The notes under the pieces are model-generated. The model made no database searches. It saw only the letters and a list, made by a program, of their open reading frames with translations, and was not told the DNA's origin. From the NCBI RefSeq assembly GCF_905475395.1, contig NC_058342.1, positions 32,508,140 to 32,572,139 of the forward strand: DNA of 64,000 bases, written 5' to 3'. Shown piece after piece: positions 24,431 to 35,500 of the stretch (the first letter of the stretch is position 1; each line of letters begins with the position of its first letter). Origin of the DNA: Chrysoperla carnea. Taxonomy: Eukaryota; Arthropoda; Insecta; Neuroptera; Chrysopidae. Both the position numbers and the translations under genes were made by a program.

Positions 24431-24899
24431 GACCCCCTCAGGGATGTTCTTAAAATCTCGTTAGTGATTTATGATTTAGTAAGTTGAAAATTTTTTGTTT
24501 TGAAGAAGTTCATCGAAACGACCATCGTTGGGTTAATTTTCAAGTATTATTTGCTAATCGTTAAAATGTTTCAAGAAATCATGAAATCATGACTTGGATG
24601 GCTACTAATTTTCTCCGGTCTCCGGGAAAAAAGAGGACAATAAGAAGTCCAGGAATTGGTAATTTTCAAAACATGATTTCTATCGATACCACAATGATCC
24701 AAATGTTTTTCTGGAACGATAAAGTGTGGAATATCCTTGCGACTTGGGAACTAATTACATTTTAGCTAACGTAAAAAATATATCCGAAAATACTTTAAAT
24801 CAACAAACTTTCCCGAATGAATTGTTCCCGAAAAAAAATAAATGTAAAAAATTTAAAATTTTACTATTTTTTATGCTTTGTCACATTGACGCACATATG

Positions 24900-25080
24900 C
24901 GCAGTGTTGGATTAACCAACAGGCGGATTAGAAATCTGCCTAAGGTGCCCCCGGGAAAAAAGAGAAAAGCACAAGTTATGTTCGAGAAAGGCACCACAAT
25001 GGCGGTGGTAAGTTAATTTACGAAAACTAAAAAAAGAGGGGCAAGGTATATTTTATGAGAAGGATTGTACACATTTGATT
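24900..25080 (+). repeat. Dispersed repeat family J
   Basis: GGATTAACCAACAGGCGGAT, GCCCCCGGG, AGGCACCACAA and TTAATTTACGAA blocks recur at 35405-35625, 59470-59670 and 63600-63740. Low copy, non-coding. Confidence 0.6.
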
Positions 25081-25084
25081 TTCA

Positions 25085-27135
25085 CATTGTCTTTTGGAAA
25101 ATTGCATTGGTTAGGGTCACCGAAATGAGCAAATCCAGCACTGCGTATGCGCATGTTTTTAATCACACATTAGCTTTTTGTAATCTGAGCTTTGCTTATT
25201 AAAACAATGTTAGCTGTGTTTACCTAAAACGACGCACTTTTTAAGCGCATAGAGAAATCACGACCATTGAATTCGTTTCGATTAACCACTAATATCTTCT
25301 AAAAAATTCTCAAACTTCTAAATCTGAAACAAAAAAATTGAATTAAAAGAACATACCTATTGCATTGCTTTCTAATTTTGGGCTTGAAACATTTGTGCGT
25401 GTAGACTTAGCTTTATATATGAGCGTATCAAGCTTTTAATAAAAAGTAAAGAAAATCTAGAAGAGGGCAAGTAAGGAATTTTAAAAATACAATAGTATTT
25501 CGTCATCAACATATATATGTTTGGCCAATCCAGGTCTAGGATGGGACATCTGTCCACCTGTGCCCCCAAACGATACGCTCATGGCTCTATACATACTATT
25601 AATTAACAGACTGATATTTAAATATCTAGCGTTCGAATTTTCTAGTAAAATATTATATACAATTAAAGATATGAAAAATTTTTCTACGTCAAACAACATA
25701 TATAACCTTTCTACAAGTGTCATTTTGCGGCATATATTTTAAAAGCTGTACTAATTCGGCTAATTTTCTAGATCCATGAATAATGCTTCCTGAAAAAATA
25801 TAAATTTTAAGTAATCGACTTTTTTATTATAGCTTCGTGCGATTTAAAAATAAAATGAATCAACATATCTTGCATCATAAATTTTTGTATTCGACCTCGA
25901 AAAAAAAAATCATTTAAAAAAAGGCTGTGAATGTACGCTAGGAATAAAGCGAGGCCATTTGTTTTTTTGTATCCAACGCTTTAAAGAGAAATAAAAGTGC
26001 ATAAAAAGTAATCGAAAGAACTTTAAGGGGAATTTAACTACCTCGAGGCGGCACACTGGAGAATTCTCGATACATGCCTGCCCCAAAAAGTCAAGACAGA
26101 TTTGAAAATACTTACAAAACTATCGTTTTTCGTTTCGACTGCTCAGTACTAACAGTAATGCGACATAATATTTTGGGCACGCCACCGATCAAAAAGTTCA
26201 CCATTATATTACGAACGAACACGAGTGATTACGAACATTGGCGGCATGCCTAAGGCCTCATTAAACATTTGTTTAGAATAAATGGAACGTTGCTACGTTC
26301 CGTACCCCTGAAATAAACGGATATAACTCTCCCCTAACTTAGTATATATCTTCAAATCTTTCTTGGTTTTGTGAGGGCTATCTCATAAGTTCTTTCGGTT
26401 TTTCTTATTTTCTCTGACACAAAATGACCAAATAAAAATTCTAAAAAGGACACTTATGAAAGGTTTTCTCAAGATGATTTAAAAGACGTCCGTTCTTCTC
26501 TCTTGTTTTGGTCCTAAAATCTCGAGACAGCGGGCTTGAAAAAAATTGAAAATTCATTCGAAATTCTTCGTCCAATACAATTGCTACGCCCTTGATTTCG
26601 CGTGACCCCGTTAGAAGTTGTATATTCTGGAGGCAAGATATTTTTCGACAACGATTACATTTCACTTTTGTTACGGTGTCAAAAATTTAATTTACCGAGT
26701 TTAGAATAATTCGAGTTTGATACAATACTTCCATTATTTTAATTCAAGAGCAAACTACTCCATCAATGAGGGAGTAGTTTAAATTCTATGACTTGTTTTG
26801 ATTAGGTAACTCTCGGGCATACGGCAATAATTAAGAGACAAGATTCTAAATTCCTGCATAAAATGTTATTCTCTAAGAAATTACAAATCGCTATTTCCAA
26901 CGTAAATCGCCAGAAGACATTGATTTAAAAGAATATATTTTTTGCAGCGATTTTTGAATCTTGTGTGTATTTTTCCCAGAGATTTATCTCATTTATTATT
27001 TGATGTATCGATAATCGGTTGAACAATAAAAAAATCAATAAAACCGTCCTCTGATCTCTCTAACATTCACTCGACTTACATTTTGATACGTCAAACTTGT
27101 TTTACACTATAAAATTTGATTTAAACATGTTAAGT
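25085..27135. other. Non-coding DNA
   Basis: No supported gene. There is a small perfect hairpin AAACTACTCC / GGAGTAGTTT at 26752-26781. The frames of 65-80 aa here overlap one another and have no domain signature. Confidence 0.4.
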
Positions 27136-27137
27136 AT

Positions 27138-27316
27138 TTTGGTCCGGAAGCGGATCGGATAATCACTTCTCTCACCCGTAATCGGCTCAAACTTTGTAAT
27201 AGCGCAGTAATCAAACCGCAAAATTGTTTTTTCGGGCTTAATTGCCACTTTATTACAAAGTTTGAGCCTGTTATCGGCGAAATAACTGGTTTTCCGGTCC
27301 GCTTCTGGACTATTTT
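27138..27316. mobile_element. Palindromic element, family L
   Basis: TTGGTCCGGAAGCGGA near 27138 and TCCGGTCCGCTTCTGGA near 27295 are inverted, as are the inner GGCTCAAACTTTGTAAT and TTACAAAGTTTGAGCC blocks. A MITE-like fold-back. Confidence 0.7.
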
Positions 27317-27794
27317 AATATCTCCGTCCAAAATCATACGGGGGATTTTATTTAGTTGTGATTATCTTTAAGTCTGTTAATTAAAAAAAAAAAAAAAAAA
27401 AAACATTGAACTGATTAAGGGGGTGGAATCTCTCCCACTACAATTTTTTATTGATATTCTAAAATACGGAGCGGATTTATTGGTATTCGATTGAAAGAAA
27501 TTCACCTGAACTCTCTCACTAATCTAAATACTTTTAAAATCATGATCTCGTCTTACCCATCATACAAACATTTTGACTTCTAGATAGATTTCAAATAAGA
27601 GAGAGTTCCAAAACATCCGATTTAATAAAAATGACACAGATCAAAAGATCTAAAAACAAAATTATACTTCTTTAGTAATAAAAAATATAATAATTTATAA
27701 ATAATGTAAACAAATAAATATATACTTCAGTTAAATTTATCTATTGTGTTCATAGATGGCACTTAATTTGTCATCTATCTATCCTTATCTGTTG

Positions 27795-28125
27795 TGAGTG
27801 ACATTTCGTTTATCGATTAACTTCCATGTATGTAATACTCCTATATTACCAACAGAGTGAGAGATACGGCTGAAAACATCCCGATGAAGACATATTTCTC
27901 TCACTCTGTCGAGCGGAGGCCCGTGACTATTTTGCGCATGTCCTCTCATAAAGGACCATAGGGCGCTGGCAATATAGCAGTATTACATATATGCTAACTT
28001 CATGGTGTTAAAAAATTGTAACTAACTTCAACATGTAGTTTTTGTGTCATCTTACGCGCGCGCATCATAAAAATTCACTCTCATCACTTGAAGGAGTATA
28101 ATTTCAAAAATTTTCCAAGAGAAGG
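27795..28125 (+). repeat. Dispersed repeat family O, interrupted copy
   Basis: GACATTTCGTTTATC before and CTAACTTCATGGTGTTAAAA after the 27825-27993 insertion match 45225-45330 read in reverse. The GCGCGCGCATC / AATTCACT block also recurs at 36050. Confidence 0.65.
27825..27993. mobile_element. hAT-like non-autonomous element, 169 bp, with 8-bp target duplication
   Basis: Ends are CATGTATGTAATACT and AGTATTACATATATG (inverted, extending to about 28 bp with few mismatches). Flanks TTAACTTC (27817-27824) and CTAACTTC (27994-28001) look like an 8-bp duplication. The uninterrupted site is seen in the related repeat at 45225-45330. Confidence 0.65.
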
Positions 28126-28129
28126 AAAG

Positions 28130-29915
28130 TTTTATAAATACCATTTTAGACAGTTTTTGGATTTGAAAACCAAATTTGAATTAACTCTAGATTGTTTTTT
28201 ATCCTTTTTTGAACTGTATCACTTAATTTGGGACCAGCACATTCGAGCTCTACATGCCTACCAAGGTTATTTTCGTTTTGAGGCAGGGTATATTGAAACT
28301 TATATCGCAAAAGGGACTCTTTTGGACTAACAAATTTTTCGTTCAAATCCAAAAATATATCCAAAATGATACTAATCAGTTGATCTCTTTTTTGAGTTAT
28401 TTTCGCTGTCTGTAAAAATTTTGTAAAGAATACTACAATACATATTTTATAACAAAAAAAAAAATTGCTTTTTGTACGAAAAAACATTTGTAATTTATGG
28501 AAAACCAAAATTTGCAACTTTTATTAATTCTAGAAAAAAACTGAAAATTTGATATAAAAAAATTTTTTACTATAAAAAAAAACAAAAGAATCGTACAATT
28601 TCTTGCTCAGGGGCATTACATTGAAGACTATAAATTTTTTATACTCATTTTATTTGGGTTAAGTTTTTTCATAATAAAATTTTTCGTGCGATTCTTTTCA
28701 TCCCCAACATATCAGCGTTAAGTTTTTACGTTTTGTGCAATATTTGGATTTTTTAATATTGCTAAAATTTGTTTTGTTATTACTTTTTGGATATTTTTTA
28801 TTTTAGAAATAACAAAAGTATGATGATTTTTTGGTTTTTGGATCCATAAAAATTTTGTTCAATTTTATATTATATGCTATATTTTGAAGAGGATTGTACT
28901 TGGCAGGACGCTTCGGTCTTATAAAGCTTTGTGGATTGATTCAAATAAAAACTATTGTGGCAATTTCGTCAATTTTCTTCTTTTTTTTGTTTTTGTTTAC
29001 TTTAGACCGTAAGTACCCAAAATATGCACGTTTAATACTCCTTATTAGATAAAGAGGAAGATACTTTAAAAGTGACGTCATTCGTCATAAGATTACATAC
29101 AAAACTCTGTTTTGCAAGAAAGAGACGAACAATAACCTTTGAATGTTTATAACTTGTTCGTTTTTTTACAAAATATTACTTAAGAATGGATTTAAACCTC
29201 CTACCCTCCGAGATAAAGGCATGTAGACATTTGTTTAACTTCCCTCCCCCTTCGGTACCCTTACGTAATTGATGAATGGCCCCTTATGGTGTCAAGTGGG
29301 TCAAGTCTAGATTGGCATTTTTATGGATAATGTGGCAAATTTGATATGAGTCATCTACTCAATACCCTTGACTCTTCCCCAACTCGTTGATTTCCCCCTT
29401 TACCACTCCTACTCGATTCTCTTTAGCCCTCGAAAACTCTTCAAAGAAGCCTTCAACTTCATAGAATATAATCCCCTTCTTTCTGCTCAGACTCGACTTT
29501 CCTTACCTTCCGATAAATCTTCAAGATGGTCTTTGTCTTTAGGGAATATATGAGGAAAAATGAAAGCTCAGTGATCAAAAGACAAGCTGTATTAAAGAAT
29601 CGGTTTTTATGGCAACAGAACACAGAAAAAACTACTAAAAAATGACTTTATGGTGTCTGGTCATTCGACCTAAAACGTGAGAACTCTCTTATGTTCAAAA
29701 AAAATTTTATATGTATTCTTATGAAATCGCTCGAGGGTAAATATTTGGTTTTTAAATGATCCCTCGATTTATTATATTTTTTTAAATATCAAAAAATTAA
29801 AAACTATAAAAGTTCTATGCACGCCACACAACCTCCATATGCGTATAAAAGTCGAACCCGGGACTCATTGTGTCCAATATGTGACAATGAATAAAAAATT
29901 AGATTAGATTAAAAG
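28130..29915. other. Non-coding DNA
   Basis: Frames at 28088-28517 on both strands overlap each other and lack homology that I can recognise. A family G fragment is near 29560. No gene supported. Confidence 0.4.
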
Positions 29916-29917
29916 AG

Positions 29918-30115
29918 ATATAAAGATTGGATAATACTTGGGATTTCAATAAAATTTTTAACGGGCTTTTTATTATTATTTTATCGTTCAAAGTTGGCTG
30001 AAAAAATGATGAATCATATAGGTTATCCTTTTCAATTGGATATTTCTATATCAAAAAATCTAGAGAGTGTGATAAAAAACTATCTAAAATATTTAGACAA
30101 TCTTGTAATTGGCAA
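29918..30115 (+). repeat. Dispersed repeat family C, partial copy
   Basis: TTCAATTGGATATTTCTATA and AATCTAGAGAGTGTGATAAA are identical to the copy at 31450-31990; truncated after AATCTTGTA. Confidence 0.85.
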
Positions 30116-30604
30116 CACTGTCCATTTCAATAAAAAGCATCTTTTAATATAAAATACATAATTAGGGGCAAATATAACTTTATTAATGAGTTTTTAATAT
30201 TACTATAGCTTCTTGAGTGCCTATATAGAGGTAAGAAAAGGAAATGTTAAGAATGTAATGAATTTAGTATGTTAAACATGGTATGACTGACAGACATGAA
30301 TTAATAGACGGACAGAGGACACTGGACACAGACACTACTCAAATTGTTAGTATTAGTTTCTTGTGATTTTTAAATTGGATAGAGTCAAAATCGATTATAG
30401 TGACATCGGTTATAATTTAATACAAATACATATGTCTCTAATTCATAACTGTCAAACTTTAGATGAACATTTTAAATAAGAAAGTTGTTCTTTATAAAAA
30501 CGCAAACATTTTTTGTTTGAAATAGTTTAGACAGTAATTGATAACAAAAAACTAGCTTTTTATGCGTTGCTTCATTCAATTTGAACAAAAATAGTCTTTA
30601 TAGT

Positions 30605-30950
30605 CTTTACAAACCAATTTTAATGAGCAACATAGGTCAATTGGGTCTTGAGTCCGCAGGACTCATCTTGCAAACCATCAGAGACCGAACAAAAGTTCAA
30701 TTATAAAAAATGTTCTTTATAAAAAAAAAAAACTTTCGTTTGAAACATTTTTTCGTTAACATCACTGTTTACTCGTGAGGGCGTAAATTAGGAGCAAATT
30801 GTATAGTATGTATTATATGAGAATATCAGTTGTGTATGTGTGACATGTAAGTATGTGTAATGTGACAGTGTAATCAACACTGTCTATACATGTTTTTTCA
30901 ACAATTAACTCAGTCAATTGTTTGTCTTCACTTGTTATTATTTACTTTTA
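30605..30950 (+). repeat. Dispersed repeat family A copy
   Basis: From GAGCAACATAGGTCAATTGG to GTTTGTCTTCACTTGTTA; lacks the 5' third present at 6395. Confidence 0.85.
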
Positions 30951-31449
30951 GTAATATTGTCCTAACATTTCTTATTACACAGATTTTCAAAACTGCATTA
31001 CTGCTTAGAGAAAAATATTTTTGAATGTCGCGTCGCTAAAATTAATTTTGACTGTAGTTTTGAATAATTATATTACTTAACTTATTAATTAAAGAATTGA
31101 ATACTAGATAATTACATTTACATGCTATATACTATGCTACAGTGGCTACAGCCTATAATCTAAGTCGAAGCTAAAACTACAGTTTATGCATCTAGTTATC
31201 TTTGTCTCATCCATTGTGTTTACTGTTCATTGAATCAGTCATCAAGAATCAAGCTTATATAACATAGTTGTTTAGAAACAGGTATTCACTATTAAATTAC
31301 CTGTTTAGATCCAATCATTGGCGTCAACCATCCTATTTTGTTAAGTCAATTTAAATATTCTATCGAGGCGTGTATGTTTCCCTAGGTGGTCTACTTCAAA
31401 TTTCTGGGAAATCGAGAGGTATTCAAATTAATCTAAAAAAATAAAAAAC

Positions 31450-31990
31450 TCGTTAAGGAGATATGCAAGGATTGGATAATACTAGGGATTTCAATAAAAC
31501 TTTATAAATACATTTTTTGATTAACAAAGTTTCCAAAAATCACAAAAAATTCCTAGGTCATCAGGCTTTTTAATTTTTATTTTATCGTTCAAAGTTGAAT
31601 GATGAATCATAAAGGTTATCCTTTTCAATTGGATATTTCTATATCAAAAAATCTAGAGAGTGTGATAAAAAACTATCTAAAATATTTAAAACAATCTTGT
31701 AGTTTATAATAATGCCATAAAAATATAAAGTTGTTGATAATACAACAACAAAATTTTATTATGAGTTCATCGAAGATCCATCATGTGATAAACAGAGACG
31801 ACTATAGTTAGTTTATTAATGATTGAAGAGCGACATCTATATTATCAAATTTATAAGCATCACTTGCACACAATATAATATACATTTTTGTAGTTGCGTG
31901 GTATTATAAAGCTAAAAAAATCACATTATTTGAGTACAAAGCATGTATTTGGTTAATATGTATGTGCCGTGCAATAAACCAAAACTATTT
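31450..31990 (+). repeat. Dispersed repeat family C, complete copy
   Basis: About 540 bp matching 4300-4865 in inverted orientation. Includes GAGCGACATCTATATTATC and TTGTAGTTGCGTGGTATTAT. Confidence 0.85.
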
Positions 31991-32279
31991 TACAATACTG
32001 TAGGGAAACAAACATCTTAACCAAGTTTCACTGTGTATCAAAACATTTTAAACCAATTTATTATTCCTAATTAATTTTAAACATATAACTTATGTATATA
32101 TTTGTAATCCCCTTTTAATTTCCTTTACTTTGATACCCCACTCGATAAGTTTGGTTAATTTTTTTTAAATAACGTATTTCGTTTTTAAAATTAACCTAAA
32201 ACATTTAGAATACGAAGCTCCTGCGTGGACAATTTTTTTAATGGTTGCTTTCAAGGTAACTTCGTTTATATTGTTTTAT

Positions 32280-32567
32280 AAGTCTATTAAATTTGTCACG
32301 CAATGTGCATAAATACCCCACCAAAGTTTTAAAAAGACGCCACCAATGATGTCTTCAACATTGAAACAACTCCAGTCACTCGCCAATGTTTGATCTTGTG
32401 GTAAATAGTTTCCAATTCATTCTGTACTATTATTCATTGGTAATGGACGTAAATACATTTTTAATGTTTTGAAAAAAGCAAAAAAAAAAACTTTTTAAAG
32501 TGCTAGTTCCTAGTTCACAAGTGCAACTAAAGTGCAGTGCAGCTTTGAAAACCAAAAACGAATTGAA
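32280..32567 (+). promoter_or_regulatory. Probable brown promoter and 5' UTR
   Basis: This 290-bp stretch upstream of the first ATG is free of recognised repeats. It contains CATAAATA near 32308 and a CCAGTCAC initiator-like site near 32370, about 60 bp apart, which is wider than a classical TATA-Inr pair. No upstream coding exon is seen. The boundary is a guess. Confidence 0.25.
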
Positions 32568-35500
32568 ATGGGTATGAAATCAGTGGAAATATCATTAAAT
32601 CTTCAACATCGTCCAAATTCCGGTGTTTCGTTAACGTGGAAAGATGTATCGGTTTGGGCAACCAAGAAAAAAGCATCAAGTTTTTTCTCATTTGGAACGG
32701 CTCAACAATTCGAACATGTGCGAATTTTGAATAGAGGTCAGTTTTTCTTTTGAATTGTTTTTATTTTGAATATGGCATGCGCAGCGAAATATTTTCAATA
32801 AATTTTTCATTTTGTAGTGAATGGATATGTTAAATCAGGGTCACTTATGGCAATTATGGGAGCCAGGTAAATTACTCTTAATTTTATTTTCATAATTACA
32901 TAACATTTATACCGGGTGTCCCGGCACAATTTTTTTTTTAAATGTGTAGAATAGTAGAATAATTTTTATTTTTTTGGGAAAATTAATATAATAATTTTTG
33001 ATTCCCAAAATCAAAAGAAAACCAATTTTACCGTTTATTTATTTTCAAAATTATAATATTGTTAAAGATGATTTTTTTGATTTTTTCATTTCTTCAATTT
33101 TAATATATGTCAATACCGAAGAAAATTCTTTAAAGATGAGAAAATCGTGAAAAACTAGTTTTTCGATTTTTATAAAAAATGGCTTTAACATTTTTCTTTT
33201 ATAGAAACTTATTCTATTTGTCCTTTCAATACCTGTGTTTGGATAACCATAACAAAATGCCTTTAAGGGGGTGCAAAAAAATAAAAACTAATTTTCCACC
33301 AAGACCTTTTCAACGAGTACACACAAAAGTTCGCTATTTCATGACGAATGTTGCAGGAATTTTTATGAAAAAACCTCAGTTTTTCAATATTTGTACTAGG
33401 AGAACATAAGGAATCCAGGAATTAGTAGTACCTGACAGGGAAATAGCAAGTAAGAGTTTTCACCACGAAATAAAAAATTTGTTAGCAGAAAGTTATTGGT
33501 CTGCATACTAAAGGCCATACTCATGAATAACTTTCTGATAGCAAATTTTTAATTTCGGGGTGAAAACACTTACTATTTTCCTGTCAGGTACTACTAATCC
33601 CTGTGTTTCTTATGTTCTCCTAATACAAATATTGAAAAATTGAAGTTTTTTCATTAATAATCGAAGGAATGGAAACATTCGCCATGAAATGTTTTTTATA
33701 TCCTAGATTTTCCCAGTTTTTCATATACAGATACCTCATTTTTTATATAGAAAACTTTAGGAGCTTTACATGGAAAACTTTAGGCTAGTTTTAGGTCTGT
33801 TAGGCTAGTTTTCAACGCTAAATATGTCGGTTCTGTTCAACCCTTTGTGAAATCACTTCAAACTTGAAACAGACGCTACATCCTTGGCACTTTATTGGTG
33901 CTCCCAGCTTTGAGAACTCGGAATAGGCTTGGTCGGATATCTATTTATGCTAATTTTAACTAATTTTTTTTCTGTTCATGAAAATAGTGGTGCTGGGAAA
34001 ACGACGTTAATGGCTACTATTAGCCAAAGAGTAAAAGCAAATGAAATGCATGGAGATATTTTGGTAAACGGTAAAAATATTGATCAAGACATGATGCGTC
34101 GATTATCTGGATTTGTCCCTCAGGAAGAATTAGTTACTAAAGCACTCACGGTTAACGAACATATGCAATTTATGGTAAGTTAAGTTATGCTTTAATTAAG
34201 TTTGAATCTTTTAGAGGACTTAACAGTTCAAAGTACAAATTTCTGAAATTGAAACAATCTGTCATCCAAGGGGAGACGTCTCCATATAAAAGATACTATT
34301 TTAACTAGATTTTCCTCCTGGATTGACACCCTGTATGGAGGTTTCAATCTTTGTAAGAAAGTTAATTACTGTTTTTTTTTTTCAGGCATATTTAATGATG
34401 GATTCTCGGGTGAGTAAGTCCCAACGAAATCGTCGTATTACATCTCTACTCTCCGATTTAGGTTTGACAAAGTGTACATACACTTATTTAAGTGCACTTA
34501 GTGGTGGTGAACTAAAACGAGTCTCATTGGCTGTCCAACTATTGACTGACCCTCCACTATTATTCTGCGACGAACCATCCACCGGACTTGACAGTTACAA
34601 TGCCAGTATTGTTATTGAAAAGCTACGAAATTTTGCATCACGTGGTAAAGCTGTTATATGTACAATTCACCAGCCTGCATCGGGTATATTTGAATTGTTC
34701 CACGAAGTCCTGCTTTTGGCTGGTGGTCGAGTCGCATTCCATGGTAGTGTACCAGATGCGGCCAAACATTTTACCGATTTAGGTTTACAATGTCCGATTG
34801 GTTATAATCAAGCGGAATTTTATGTGTCGGAATTGGCGGTGATTTCCGACCGAGAGGAAGAATGCCACAAGAAAATACAAGATTTATGTGATAAATTTGA
34901 ACGTTCCAAATATGGGGAGGTGCTTCGACAATATGTATGCGATGGGGCTGAAGATATTTTACCAAATTGTACGCCAATTAATGCAAACGATGAAGAAGTT
35001 ATCAATGTAAGTTAATCCATTTTTTTTTGGACATATTTCTCCTGAAAAATATATACAGTAGTCTGGAGAGTCTCGATAATCGGAACTCAATAAAAAAAAA
35101 CCTTGGGTGTTTGAATTACTGACATTGTATATAAAACCAACATTGGAATGTATATATTTAAGTGAGACTGTACACACAGCTTGTGTTTTTAGAATATTAG
35201 ATATATATATACAAACAAACAATATCATTTTTGAGTGATTAAGCGCTGTGGAAAGTATGAGCGAGCGAAAAGTATTCCGATTACTGAACGTGTCATCGAG
35301 TTTTTAGATTATCGAGACTCTACTGTATTTTTTCCCACTACATTCGCCTTCTTTTAGAACCGAATGGCCCAAAATTTCTTTTTTTGACGAATTTTGAAAT
35401 TCAGCCAGTTACGGATTAACCAGTAATCAGATCAGGCAACTGCTTAGGGGTCCCACACCGGTCAGGGACCCTGGGGGAAGGTCAAAAGAGAAAAGGACAA

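Noticed and set aside
28146-28517. 123-aa open frame on the - strand
   Set aside because: Overlaps an open frame on the other strand, low complexity, no start context, no domain. Chance in AT-rich DNA.
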